A stretch of 64,000 nt of DNA from CAVZZG01 sp963779685 (GTDB lineage Bacteria > Actinomycetota > Thermoleophilia > Gaiellales > F1-60-MAGs149). The position numbers and the translations under genes are program-made. The DNA lies in NCBI GenBank assembly GCA_963779685.1, contig CAVZZG010000001.1:992001-1056000 (forward strand). The letters are read 5' to 3'. This document shows, in pieces, positions 36,444 through 45,216 of this stretch (the first letter of the stretch is position 1; every line of letters begins with the position of its first letter). Below the pieces are notes generated by a model. The model worked only from the letters and a program-made list of their open reading frames with translations, ran no database searches and was not told where the DNA came from.

Positions 36444-37445
36444 TCAGGCCGTGTCGAGCGCCGCGCGCGCGAGGGTCGCCTCGCGGGCGAGCCGGTCGTG
36501 AAGAACCGGGACGACTGGGCCGAGCTGCTCGAGCGCCAGCAGGGCTGCTCCGATGGCGGGGGGCGCCGTCAGCGACACGATCACGGCGCCCCGTAGCGCA
36601 GCGCCGACCACTGCCGCGAAGCGCCGGTCGAGGGCGTCGCAGCCCGCGAGGTGGATGCTCCCCGAGCGTACGAGCTCGAAGTCGTCGTCCACCATGCCCA
36701 GCCGGCGGGCCACGCCGATGACCGCGTCGGCGAGCTCCACGCCCGAGGTCTCGGCGATGCCGGTGGCGATCCGGTCGCCGCGATCGGCGGTCTCGAGCAC
36801 GAGCCTGGGGAGGGGCCGCGGCAGTTGCAGCCGGTGCCGCGAGAGCGCCTCGAAGAGCTCGGGCACGGTGCCCAGGCCGACCAGCTCGAGGATCGCCGGC
36901 GTCAGGGCGGTCGGCTCGCCCGAGCCGTGGTATTCGAGGGCGATCGCATGCAGCGCGGCGTCGACCAGGTCGCCGCCGCTGCCGCGCTCGCCGTACCCGA
37001 TCGCCATGGTCCGGAAGGTGTCGGCGTCGCGATTCCGGCCCGCCGTCACCGACCCGGTGCCCGCCGACGAAACGATGCCGGACGGGCCCCGGCACCCCGC
37101 GCGCAGGGCGATGGTCGCGTCGTTCACGACCGCCCGTGGGCCGGCCAGGGCGAGCGTGTCGATCACGCGCGCCAGCACCGGCTCGTCGCCGGGCCAGTCC
37201 AGGCCCGCGATCCCGTATCCGGCCGCGGCGACGTCCGAGCGGCCGGCGCCCGCCGCTGCCAGCGCGCGGTCGACGGCGTCGTGGAGGACGCGCCGGGTGC
37301 CGACGAGTCCGGCCATCTCCCAGTTACCGCCGCCGGCGGCGCCGAAGCCGCGGACGTGCCCGACGCGGTCGCAGACGAGGGCATGCGTCTTGGTGCCGCC
37401 GACATCCACGCCGACGACGAGGTGGTCAGCGGTCGAGGACGCCAA
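36444..37445 (-). CDS. BadF/BadG-type ATPase, N-acetylglucosamine-kinase-like
   Basis: 333-residue actin-fold kinase: phosphate-1 loop VVGVDVGGTKTHALV, AGYGIAGLDWPGD, NDATIALRAGC, phosphate-2 loop SSAGTGSVTAG, and GERGSGGDLVDAAL, as in eukaryotic-type GlcNAc kinases. It probably phosphorylates the monosaccharide freed by the GH4 enzyme, whose gene it overlaps. TTG 37445 is taken as the start because GAAGG lies 5 nt before it; the start is uncertain. Last gene of the sugar operon, which suggests an amino-sugar or related saccharide as substrate. Confidence 0.87.
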   Translation of the reverse strand: MASSTADHLVVGVDVGGTKTHALVCDRVGHVRGFGAAGGGNWEMAGLVGTRRVLHDAVDRALAAAGAGRSDVAAAGYGIAGLDWPGDEPVLARVIDTLALAGPRAVVNDATIALRAGCRGPSGIVSSAGTGSVTAGRNRDADTFRTMAIGYGERGSGGDLVDAALHAIALEYHGSGEPTALTPAILELVGLGTVPELFEALSRHRLQLPRPLPRLVLETADRGDRIATGIAETSGVELADAVIGVARRLGMVDDDFELVRSGSIHLAGCDALDRRFAAVVGAALRGAVIVSLTAPPAIGAALLALEQLGPVVPVLHDRLAREATLARAALDTA

Positions 37446-38706
37446 GGAGGCCTTCGTTGTCGCGCCGGATGCGCTCCCAGACGGCGCGCGCACCCTTCAG
37501 GCCCGGACCGAGCGGGTTCGTCGCCAGTGCCAGCAGGGCCAGGTCCTCGTCGCCGGTCAGCGCCGCGTCGATGGTCAGCAGCTCGTAGTCCTTCACGGTA
37601 CGCACCAGCGCGTCGATGTCGGGCCGCAGCTCCCGCGTCGGCAGAGCCCGGGCCCCGGCTCGGGTGATGATCGCCGGGGTCTCGACCACGACGTCGTCGG
37701 GGAGGCCCGGCAGCGCGCCGTCGTTGCGCGTGTTCACGATCTGCACCGAGCCCGCATCGGAGTACATGGCCGCCATCAGCGCCGCTGCCGATTCCGAGTA
37801 GTAGGCGCCGCCGCGCTCCATCAGCTCGGGCGGCTTGGTCTTCAGCGCCGGGTCCTCGTAGCGCGCGAGCAGGCGGCGCTCGATGTCCATCACCTGGGAG
37901 GCGCGTGTCGGGTGCGTCTCCTGATAGCGGAGCATCGCCGCCGTCTCGTAGAAGTAGAGGAGGTAGTAGTTCGGCAGGGCGCCCAGCAGGCCGACCATGG
38001 CCGGATCGAAGTCTGGCTCGTCGGCCGCCGCCGCCTGCTGGCCGAGCCTCGTGCGGACCCGCGCCAGGACTTCGGCCGTGCGGTCCTCTCCCCGCACCCG
38101 GAATCCACGCACCCACGACAGGTGGTTCAGTCCGACGTAGTCGAGCTCGAGCTCATCGAACCCGACGCCCAGCTCGCCGGCCACCTCGATCGCCATGTTC
38201 CACGGCACGTTGCAGAGCCCGACCGCCCTCAGGGCGGTCTCGCGACGGAGGAACTCGGTGATCATGCCGGCCGGGTTCGTGAAGTTGACGATGGCCGCAC
38301 CGGGCGCGTGGAGCGCGACCAGGCGCGCGATCTCGCGCATCACGGGGATCGTGCGCAGGCCCTTGGCGAACCCGCCGATACCGGTCGTCTCCTGGCCGAT
38401 CAGCCCGAAGTCGCGGCCCATCTGCTCGTCGCGCTCGCGCGCGGCCTGCCCGCCGACGCGAAGCTGCGTCACGACGAAGTCGGCGCCGGCGATGGCCGCC
38501 TGCGGGTCGGCGCCCCAGCGCACGGCCATCTCGGAGCCGGCCGCCTCGGCCATCCGGTCGGCGAAGCGCGCGACGATGCCGAGCCGCCCCTCGTCGGGAT
38601 CGAGCAGGTGCAGCTCGGTGACGGGCAGCGCCGCCGCCCGCCGCAGCAGGCCGTCGACGAGCTCGGGCGTGTAGGTCGAGCCGCCGCCGATCACGCAGAT
38701 CTTCAT
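37426..38706 (-). CDS. glycoside hydrolase family 4 (6-phospho-beta-glucosidase type)
   Basis: 426 residues, the GH4 norm. NAD+-binding KICVIGGGSTYTPELVDGLL, then NPAGM, the metal-binding Cys in GLCNVPWNM and His in YVGLNHLSWV, and GGAYYSESA. GH4 enzymes cleave glycosides by an NAD+/Mn2+ redox-elimination mechanism, usually acting on 6-phospho sugars. Here there is no PTS; the operon has an ABC importer, so the substrate may be an unphosphorylated glycoside, as proposed for some actinobacterial GH4 enzymes. The ATG overlaps the ROK stop (ATGA). Confidence 0.92.
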   Translation of the reverse strand: MKICVIGGGSTYTPELVDGLLRRAAALPVTELHLLDPDEGRLGIVARFADRMAEAAGSEMAVRWGADPQAAIAGADFVVTQLRVGGQAARERDEQMGRDFGLIGQETTGIGGFAKGLRTIPVMREIARLVALHAPGAAIVNFTNPAGMITEFLRRETALRAVGLCNVPWNMAIEVAGELGVGFDELELDYVGLNHLSWVRGFRVRGEDRTAEVLARVRTRLGQQAAAADEPDFDPAMVGLLGALPNYYLLYFYETAAMLRYQETHPTRASQVMDIERRLLARYEDPALKTKPPELMERGGAYYSESAAALMAAMYSDAGSVQIVNTRNDGALPGLPDDVVVETPAIITRAGARALPTRELRPDIDALVRTVKDYELLTIDAALTGDEDLALLALATNPLGPGLKGARAVWERIRRDNEGLLGVLDR

Positions 38707-39857
38707 CGCGCCTCCCCCAGCTGGGCCCGTTCGCGCACGACGCGGTGCGCGAAGACGTGGTCGAGGGCGATCCGGCGTCCCATTGCGAGGGCCCCCGCGA
38801 GGATGGCGCCGTCGCCGATCGCGGAGGTGGCGACGCGGGGCGCGCGTGGCACCAGCCCGGCCAGCTCGGCTCGGATGCCGTCGAGCAGCAGCGAACCGTT
38901 CGACCCGATGCCGCCACCGAGCACGATCAGCTCGGGATCGGCGACCGCGACGATCGCCGCGGCGTACCACGCGACCCAGATGGCGACCCGGGCGACCGCG
39001 GCCCGCGCCGCCCGATCGCCCTCGGCGGCCGCCGCGAAGACCGCAGGCGCCGCCTGCCCGGTCAGCGCCTCGACGCCGGCCGCCGACGGGTCGATGGCGA
39101 GGAGATCGGCCGCACCCGCCGCCCGTCGGAGCGGCACGAGGTCGATCTCGCCGGCTGCACCGCCATGTCCGCGGTGCAGCTCGCCGCCGAGAATCAGCCC
39201 GACGCCCATGCCCGTACCGATCGAGATGAACGCGAAGTCGGCCACGCCCTGCCCCAGTCCGCGGGCCTGTTCGCCGAGGGCCGCCAGGTTGACGTCGTTC
39301 TCGGCGGTCACGGGGATGCCCAGGCGGGACTCGAGGCGCTCGGCGATCGGGACGTCCTCCAGGCCAGCGATGGCGCCGGCCATCCACGTCCGGCCGCTGA
39401 CCGGCTCGATCACCGCCGGGGCGCCGCAGACCGCGGCGACGATCGGGCGGGTGAGCGACGATGCGAGGCTGTCGTGGAGCGCAGCCGCGGCGTCGAGCAC
39501 GGCCCCGAGCGTCGGCCGCCGCAACCGGCGATCCTCCCGCGCAAGCACCGTTCCCGCGAGATCGGCGATGGCACCCCGGACGAACCGTCCGCCGATGTCC
39601 AGGCCCAGCACGAGCCCGGCATCGGCGATCGGAGCGAACAGCTCGGCGCCGCGCCCGGGCCGACCGCTCGTCACGCCCACCACCTCGACCAGGCCCGCGT
39701 CGAGGAGCGACTGCAGCGCCAGCGACACGGTGGGCTTCGAGAGCCCCGCCCGGCGGGCGACCTCGGGGCGCGAGATGGGATGGCCGGCACGGATGGCCTC
39801 GAGCACGGCTCGCTCGTTCAGCTCGCGGAGCAGGGCGGGTGTGCCGGGAACGTGCAT
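38703..39857 (-). CDS. ROK-family transcriptional regulator (NagC/XylR type)
   Basis: 384 residues: N-terminal winged HTH (NERAVLEAIRAGHPISRPEV, ARRAGLSKPTVSLAL) and a ROK sugar-binding domain (GLVLGLDIGGRFVRGAIADL, ENDVNLAALGE, FISIGTGMGVGLILGGELHRG, LGGGIGSNG). The zinc-binding CxCGxxGC motif normally following GHGGxAGEI is absent (IDLVPLRRAAG instead), so effector sensing may differ. Likely regulator of the surrounding operon through the palindrome at 43136-43158. Overlaps the GH4 gene by 4 bp. Confidence 0.92.
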   Translation of the reverse strand: MHVPGTPALLRELNERAVLEAIRAGHPISRPEVARRAGLSKPTVSLALQSLLDAGLVEVVGVTSGRPGRGAELFAPIADAGLVLGLDIGGRFVRGAIADLAGTVLAREDRRLRRPTLGAVLDAAAALHDSLASSLTRPIVAAVCGAPAVIEPVSGRTWMAGAIAGLEDVPIAERLESRLGIPVTAENDVNLAALGEQARGLGQGVADFAFISIGTGMGVGLILGGELHRGHGGAAGEIDLVPLRRAAGAADLLAIDPSAAGVEALTGQAAPAVFAAAAEGDRAARAAVARVAIWVAWYAAAIVAVADPELIVLGGGIGSNGSLLLDGIRAELAGLVPRAPRVATSAIGDGAILAGALAMGRRIALDHVFAHRVVRERAQLGEAR

Positions 39858-39860
39858 CGT

Positions 39861-40688
39861 CTAGCCCTTGACGCCCGTCAGGGCGATGCCCTCGATGAAC
39901 ACCCGCTGGGCGAAGAAGAAGATGGCCACCACGGGCAGCATGAAGATGAGTGCCGCCGCCATGGTCAGGTTCCACGCGACGTGGTGGACGCCCCGGAAGG
40001 CCGAGAGGGCGATCGACAGCGTCTGCGAGTCGGGCGACTGGGCGAGGTAGACCAGCGGTCCGTAGAAGTCGTTCCAGGCCCACACGAAGTTGAACAGGGC
40101 CACGGCCGCCAGGGCCGGCTTGGCGAGCGGGACGACGACCCGCAGCAGGATCTGCAGGTCGCCGCCACCGTCGATCCGCATGGCATCGGTGAGCTCGCGC
40201 GGGATCGTCAGGAAGAACTGCCGCAACAGGAAGATCGAGAACGCGTCGCCGAAGAAGCTCGGGATGATCAGGGGCCGCAGCGTCCCGATGAACTGGATCC
40301 CGGTCCAGTCGTGGAACTGCTTGGCCCACAGGATGTAGAGCGACACGGAGGTGACCTGGACGGGCAGCATCAGCGTCGACAGCACCAGCAGGAACACGAC
40401 GTTGCGCCCGCGCCATTCGATGTGCGAGAACGCGTAGGCGACCGGCACGCACGACACGAGGACGCCGACGGTGCTCAGCCCGGCGTAGAGGAAGGTGTTC
40501 CACGCGTAGCGGGCGACATCGATGCTGTCGAACACGCTCTTGAAGTTCGACCACACGAACGGATCGGGCCACAGCTTCGACGTCATCGCCTGGCTGTCCG
40601 ACATCAGCGCCGTGAGGAGCATGAAGAGGACGGGGAGGGCGAACGCCAGCGAGATCGCGATCAACCCGGCGTGGTTGGCCACTGCCAT
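39861..40688 (-). CDS. ABC sugar permease, MalG type
   Basis: 275 residues, six helices beginning LIAISLAFALPVLFMLLTAL. Periplasmic segment with WPDPFVWSNFKSVFDS, the EAA loop ELTDAMRIDGGGDLQILLRV and the C-terminal end VFIEGIALTGVKG, which is typical of MalG-type carbohydrate permeases. It pairs with the MalF-type subunit encoded 57 bp upstream. No ATP-binding subunit is encoded here, so a shared MsiK-like ATPase elsewhere is expected, as in other actinobacteria. Confidence 0.92.
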   Translation of the reverse strand: MAVANHAGLIAISLAFALPVLFMLLTALMSDSQAMTSKLWPDPFVWSNFKSVFDSIDVARYAWNTFLYAGLSTVGVLVSCVPVAYAFSHIEWRGRNVVFLLVLSTLMLPVQVTSVSLYILWAKQFHDWTGIQFIGTLRPLIIPSFFGDAFSIFLLRQFFLTIPRELTDAMRIDGGGDLQILLRVVVPLAKPALAAVALFNFVWAWNDFYGPLVYLAQSPDSQTLSIALSAFRGVHHVAWNLTMAAALIFMLPVVAIFFFAQRVFIEGIALTGVKG

Positions 40689-40744
40689 CAGACGCCGGCG
40701 ACGCCGGACGGCGCGCGGAACACGGCGCTGGGTGGCGACGGCGG

Positions 40745-41722
40745 CTATGACCGGCCTCCCCCGTAATGGACCCACCGCCGCGAGCTCCCGAGGAGGATCG
40801 CCGTGCAGACCATCGTGGCGAGGAACATCACCCAGGCCATCGCGGAGGCGTAGCCCATGTGGGCGTAGGTGAACGCCTGCTCGTACAGCCAGACGCCGTA
40901 GAACATCAGCGACCCCTGCGGCGAGCCGACCGAGCCGCTGGCGCTGTTGGCGGAGACGTAGGCCTGGTCGAAGTACTGGAAGCCGTCGATGACGCCCAGG
41001 ACCAGCGTGAAGAAGATCACCGGGGTGATCATCGGCAGCGTCACGTGGCGGAAGCGGCCCCACGCGCCGGCCCCCTCCACCGAGACTGCCTCGTACAGGT
41101 CGCGGGGGACGCTGAGGAGCCCGGCCAGGTACAGCACGATCGCGTCGCCGATGCCCCACAGCCCGAGCACGAGCAGCGCGGGCTTGGCCCACGCCGGGTC
41201 GTAGAACCACAGCGGCGGATCGATGCCGGGCAGGTTCTCGAGGAACCGGTTGATCGGCCCGGTGGTCGGGTTGAACAGGTAGACGAACATCAGCGCGGCA
41301 CCGACCGTCGGCGCCATGGACGGCATGAAGAACAGCGTCCGGTAGGCGTTGACGCCCCGCTTCGGGCGGGTCAGGAGCATGGCCGTCGCGATGCCGAAGA
41401 TGATCCGCAGCGGCACGCCGAAGGCGATGATCCAGGCGGTGTTGCGCACCGACTGCCAGAACATCGGGTCGCCCTGGCCGCCGACGCCGTTGACCGTCGC
41501 CACGCCGAACATGAACCGGTAGTTGTCGAGCCCGACCCAGCGCGGGGCGGTGATCAGGTCGTAATGGGTCAGCGAGTAGTAGGCCGACAGCGCCATCGGC
41601 CCGGCCGTGAAGAGCGTGAAGCCGATCAGCCACGGCGACAGGAACAGCATCGCCACGCCGTAGCGGCGAAGCCGCGCCCGCCGGCGCGCCCGCCGGCGGT
41701 GCGCCGGCGGGCGTCGTGGCAT
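40745..41722 (-). CDS. ABC sugar permease, MalF type
   Basis: 325 residues with an Arg-rich cytoplasmic N-terminus (about 1-25) followed by FLSPWLIGFTLFTAGPMALS and five more helices. The EAA loop reads DLYEAVSVEGAGAWGRFRHV followed by TLPMITPV, a carbohydrate-type permease signature. ATG 41722 is chosen; it lies 26 bp after the stop of the binding-protein gene. Second gene of the sugar operon. Confidence 0.92.
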   Translation of the reverse strand: MPRRPPAHRRRARRRARLRRYGVAMLFLSPWLIGFTLFTAGPMALSAYYSLTHYDLITAPRWVGLDNYRFMFGVATVNGVGGQGDPMFWQSVRNTAWIIAFGVPLRIIFGIATAMLLTRPKRGVNAYRTLFFMPSMAPTVGAALMFVYLFNPTTGPINRFLENLPGIDPPLWFYDPAWAKPALLVLGLWGIGDAIVLYLAGLLSVPRDLYEAVSVEGAGAWGRFRHVTLPMITPVIFFTLVLGVIDGFQYFDQAYVSANSASGSVGSPQGSLMFYGVWLYEQAFTYAHMGYASAMAWVMFLATMVCTAILLGSSRRWVHYGGGRS

Positions 41723-41748
41723 GGCTCGGGCCGGCTGCGGCAAGGCGC

Positions 41749-43107
41749 CTACGGGACCTGTCCCTGCGCGAGCTGGTTGGCGATGTCCTGATCGACCTGC
41801 ACGAGCGCGGCGTGCAGGTCGCTGATCTTGCCGGCCTGCCACTTGTCCTCGAAGGGGTCGAGCAGGTTCGAGTAGCCGCTGCCGGACGGCGTCAGCGGCG
41901 GCGACCAGGCCGACGCCGGGTTGTTCCAGACGTCGACGAAGGTCTGGAACTGGGCCGGGCTGATCAGGTACGGCGAGGCGGCGGAGTCCTTCGTGGTCGG
42001 CACGTTGCCGAGCTCGTTGGCCATGTCCACGAGGTAGGTCGTGTCCGACGCGAGGTACTTGGCGAGCAGCCAGGCCTCATCGGGGTGCTTGGTGTCCTTC
42101 GGGATGCCGACGATGGTGCCGCCGACCCTGGCCGAGCCGTACAGGTCGGTGTGGTCGTCGAAGGTCGGGAAGGGCGCGGTGTCGTAGTTGACGCCGGTGC
42201 CGTCGCGCTTGATGAACGCGGTCCGCCACTCGCCGTCGAACATCATGGCGACCTTGCCGGTCTCGAACGCGTTCTCCGGGCCCCACTCGGCGTCGTGGTA
42301 CTGCGCGTAGAACTTCGTGATGGGGTCGTAGCCGTAGAAGTCGATCATGTCCTTCTGCCACCGGAACGCTGTCTCCCAGGCGGGATCCTTCGACAGCTGG
42401 GGCTGGCCGGATGCGTCGAACCACTTCCCACCGGCCGCGTTCGCGAGGTCGGTCGGGCCGAGCTGCTCCCACTGATTCAGCGGCACGAAACCGGCCACCT
42501 TGATCGAGCCGTCGGCATTCTTGACCGTCAGCTTCTTGGCGTCAGCCATGAGCTCGCTCATCGTCTTGGGCGGCGCCGCGATGCCGGCCTTGGCGAGCAG
42601 GTCCTTGTTGTAGTAGAGGCCGTACGCGTCGGTGAGGGACGGCAGCGCGCACTGGTGACCGCTGTAGCTGGTGTAGGTGATGGCGCCCGGCGCGAAGTCG
42701 CTGATCGACATCTTGTCGCGCTGCATGTACGGGGCGAGATCGAGCCAGAGCGGTGCCGAGCAGTACTGGCCGACGTACTCCGGGGTGAACGGCATCGCCA
42801 CATCGGGGGCGTTGCCGCCCTTGATCGCGTTCACGAGGTTCGGGTCGAAGGTGTCGTTGTCGGTGTTCGGCTGCACGACCTGCTTGACCGTGATCCACGG
42901 ATACTGCTTCGAGAAGCCCTCGAGCGCCTTGTTGAAGGGCGCCGCCTCCTCACCGCCGAACATGTGCCAGAGCACGATCGTGACGGGCTGGTGGGTGGCC
43001 GACGTCGTGCCGCTGGCAGCGGTGCTCGACGAGCTACCGGAGCCGCCGCCACCGCAGGCTGCCAGCACCGCAGCCGAGAGCGCAACGGCCGGGATCCATC
43101 GTCTCAT
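41749..43107 (-). CDS. ABC sugar-binding lipoprotein (SBP family 1)
   Basis: 452 residues. Lipoprotein signal MRRWIPAVALSAAVLAAC with lipid-modified Cys18, a Gly/Ser tether, then a family-1 carbohydrate-binding protein: VTIVLWHMFGGEEAAPFNKA, FSKQYPWITVKQV, GGNAPDVAMPFTPEYV, ALPSLTDAYGLYYNKDLLAKAG, EWGPENAFETGKVAMMFDGE and IPKDTKHPDEAWLLAKYL. First gene of the operon 43107-36444, preceded by a strong palindrome. The ligand is probably an oligosaccharide or glycoside. Confidence 0.93.
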   Translation of the reverse strand: MRRWIPAVALSAAVLAACGGGGSGSSSSTAASGTTSATHQPVTIVLWHMFGGEEAAPFNKALEGFSKQYPWITVKQVVQPNTDNDTFDPNLVNAIKGGNAPDVAMPFTPEYVGQYCSAPLWLDLAPYMQRDKMSISDFAPGAITYTSYSGHQCALPSLTDAYGLYYNKDLLAKAGIAAPPKTMSELMADAKKLTVKNADGSIKVAGFVPLNQWEQLGPTDLANAAGGKWFDASGQPQLSKDPAWETAFRWQKDMIDFYGYDPITKFYAQYHDAEWGPENAFETGKVAMMFDGEWRTAFIKRDGTGVNYDTAPFPTFDDHTDLYGSARVGGTIVGIPKDTKHPDEAWLLAKYLASDTTYLVDMANELGNVPTTKDSAASPYLISPAQFQTFVDVWNNPASAWSPPLTPSGSGYSNLLDPFEDKWQAGKISDLHAALVQVDQDIANQLAQGQVP

Positions 43108-43135
43108 CGTTCGACCTCGCCTTCCCTCGAGTCGT

Positions 43136-43158
43136 GGAAGTAAGGAAGCCTTACTTCC
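43136..43158. promoter_or_regulatory. palindromic operator, probably for the ROK regulator
   Basis: GGAAGTAAGG-AAG-CCTTACTTCC: perfect 10-bp arms around a 3-nt spacer, AT-richer than the surroundings, located 29 bp upstream of the binding-protein start. As the only strong dyad before this operon, and with a ROK repressor encoded inside it, autoregulation by that protein is the simplest reading. Confidence 0.7.
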
Positions 43159-43263
43159 ATATGTTGGGCATGCTAGTCCCGTGCGCGTGCCGAAGTCAAG
43201 CCGGCCGGGCCGTCTAGCGAGGCCCGCCAGGGTGCGGTACGGTACTCGTGGAGGTCAGAAGTC

Positions 43264-43839
43264 ATGGATGAGCAGCACAACGGTTCGACGACACTTACCG
43301 ATTCCCCGCCCGTCGCGGCCGGCGACGAGGCCGCCCCGGCAGCCGATGACGTTGCGGCCGCGGTCGACGAGGCGCCCACGGGTCACTCGCTGGTCGCGAA
43401 GGCCGGCGCCGCCACGGTGCTCGGCGCGATCGCTGTGGCGGGCACTGCCGGCCTCCTCATCGCCGTCGCCGGCCGGGCCGGGGGCTCGCTCGCGCTTGCA
43501 CCGGGCGAGTCGGTCCTCATGAGCGCGCGGCCACGCAAGGTCGTGTGGCGCTATCTCGCCACGCTCGGCCTGTGGGAGGTCTCCCGCCGCTCGACGCGCT
43601 TCACGGTCACCGACCAGCGCGTGGTCGTCGAGGAGGGCCTCCTGGACCGCGCGGCCCACTCGGTGCCGCTGTCGCGCATCTCGGACGTCCGTGTGCACTC
43701 GGGCGTCTGGCAGGGGTTCGTCGACATCGCGAGCCCGCTGCGCTCGGGGTCGCGACGGGACAGCATGGGCCCGCTGCGCACGCCCGTCGCGCGTGCGATG
43801 GCCGCCGCGATCGCCCGCGGCATGACCTCTCGTCCGTAA
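43264..43839 (+). CDS. bacterial PH-domain (YdbS/bPH2-like) membrane protein
   Basis: 191 residues: a disordered Ala/Asp-rich N-terminus (1-40), one helix at about 50-70 (GAIAVAGTAGLLIAVAG), then a PH-like module: LAPGESVLMSARPRKVVWRY, STRFTVTDQRVVVEEGLLDR, HSVPLSRISDVRVHSGVWQG. The pattern T-x-x-R-x-x-x-x-x-G-L...V-x-L-x-x-I-x-D-V is typical of bPH2 domains. Function unknown, membrane-associated. It diverges from the sugar operon; the nitroreductase gene converges 11 bp downstream. Confidence 0.78.
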   Translation: MDEQHNGSTTLTDSPPVAAGDEAAPAADDVAAAVDEAPTGHSLVAKAGAATVLGAIAVAGTAGLLIAVAGRAGGSLALAPGESVLMSARPRKVVWRYLATLGLWEVSRRSTRFTVTDQRVVVEEGLLDRAAHSVPLSRISDVRVHSGVWQGFVDIASPLRSGSRRDSMGPLRTPVARAMAAAIARGMTSRP

Positions 43840-43850
43840 CGCCACTGGCG

Positions 43851-44480
43851 TCACCAGCGGTTGCGATGCACGACCTGGTCGAGGCCCCGTCGGCGGGTCG
43901 CCGGCCGGAATCCGGTTCCCAGCGTGTGGGCGACCGGGATCAACGCGACCTGGCACACCTGCTCGTAGGGGATGCCGAGGATGTCCGCCGCCTCGCGCTC
44001 GTAGTCGAGATGGTACGTCGTGAAGACGCTGCCGAGTCCGCGCGCACGGGCTGCGAGCTGCAGGCTCCAGGCCGCCTGGATCACTGACCCGTACAGCTCC
44101 GCGAGGCTGCCGCTGGACGCGCCCTCCGGCCGGCCCTCGACGCAGGGCACGACGTGCACCGGTACCTCGTGGAGGTGCGCCGCCAGGTAGCGCGACGAGC
44201 GCTGGCCCGGCGTCTCGGCGGGCCGCTCGGTGTCGGGCGAGGCGCCGTCCGCGTAGTCCGACCAGGCCCGGCGGTACAGCTGCGCGAGACCACGGCGCAC
44301 CGCTGCATCGTCGACGACGACGAAGTGCCAGTGCTCGCGGCCGACGGAGGTCGGCGCCTGCAGCGCCAGCTCGACGCACTCGTCGACCAGCGCCCGTTCG
44401 ACGGGCCGGGTCAGGTCGAGCCTGCGCCGCACCGACCGCGTGGTCGAGAGCAGCTCGTCGGGGGTCAGGTCGTCCGGCAT
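43851..44480 (-). CDS. nitroreductase-family protein
   Basis: 209 residues of the FMN-dependent nitroreductase fold. N-terminal SVRRRLDLTRPV (FMN-phosphate Arg region), LQAPTSVGREHWHFVVVDD, QAAWSLQLAARARGLGSVFT, and ILGIPYEQVCQVALIPVAHT, ending with RRRGLDQVVHRNRW, the usual R-x-x-L-D-x-V-V-H tail. Reduction of nitro, quinone or iodinated compounds is typical; the substrate is unknown. ATG start at 44480; the PAP2 gene diverges from it. Confidence 0.9.
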   Translation of the reverse strand: MPDDLTPDELLSTTRSVRRRLDLTRPVERALVDECVELALQAPTSVGREHWHFVVVDDAAVRRGLAQLYRRAWSDYADGASPDTERPAETPGQRSSRYLAAHLHEVPVHVVPCVEGRPEGASSGSLAELYGSVIQAAWSLQLAARARGLGSVFTTYHLDYEREAADILGIPYEQVCQVALIPVAHTLGTGFRPATRRRGLDQVVHRNRW

Positions 44481-44550
44481 GCCGCGAAGGTGTCGTAGAT
44501 CTCCACGACCGACGAAGGCTACCGCCAGTGGCGCCGCTACCGTTGCAGCC

Positions 44551-45216
44551 TTGGCTGACGACCGGCCACCTCCGCTCTTCGTGACGAACCCGCGGCGGTC
44601 GCTCGTGGTCGGCGGCGGCCTGCTCGCGCTCGTCGTCGTCGCAGCGCTCCTCATCCCGGCAGGCCCGCTGCAGATCGACACGCGCTGGGCCGGCTGGGTG
44701 GGCGGCGTCCAGCGGGCGTGGCTCCAGCACCTGGCGACGGCCTACCGCGATGCCGGTCGAGGGGCGCTCAGCGTCGGCATCCCCGTCGCCATCGGCGTCG
44801 TGCTGGCGGTGCTGCGGCGATTCGCCGCCCTCCTCGCGTTCGCCGTCACGGAGATCCTCACGCCCCTCCTCGACAGCCTGATCAAGCAGATCGTCGATCG
44901 CCCGCGACCGCCGGGGGCCGCTCTGCTCGAGTCCTCGTCCTCCTTTCCGTCCGGCCACGCCGCGTACGCGACCGGGATCGTCGTCTCGCTGGTCCTGATC
45001 GCACCGCGACGCCATCGTCCGGCCTGGATCGCCATCGCCACGCTGGTGGCGGCGGGGATGGCCTGGAGCCGGACGTACCTGCACGTGCACTGGCTCTCCG
45101 ACGTGATCGCAGGCACGGCGCTCGGCGCCGGCGTCGCGCTGGCGGTCTTCGCCGTCACGCAGCTCGCCGTCGAGCGCCGGCGAAACCCCAACGCCGGCGA
45201 AACCCCTAGTCCGTGA
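44551..45216 (+). CDS. PAP2-family membrane phosphatase
   Basis: 221 residues with six probable helices and the three PAP2 motifs: KQIVDRPRPPG (motif 1), SSFPSGHAAYATG (motif 2) and SRTYLHVHWLSDVIAGTALG (motif 3). It should dephosphorylate a lipid phosphate such as undecaprenyl or phosphatidyl phosphates on the outer face. TTG 44551 gives a reasonable N-terminus just before the first helix; longer in-frame starts reach back into the nitroreductase promoter. Its end overlaps the convergent DapB-like gene by 11 bp. Confidence 0.85.
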   Translation: MADDRPPPLFVTNPRRSLVVGGGLLALVVVAALLIPAGPLQIDTRWAGWVGGVQRAWLQHLATAYRDAGRGALSVGIPVAIGVVLAVLRRFAALLAFAVTEILTPLLDSLIKQIVDRPRPPGAALLESSSSFPSGHAAYATGIVVSLVLIAPRRHRPAWIAIATLVAAGMAWSRTYLHVHWLSDVIAGTALGAGVALAVFAVTQLAVERRRNPNAGETPSP

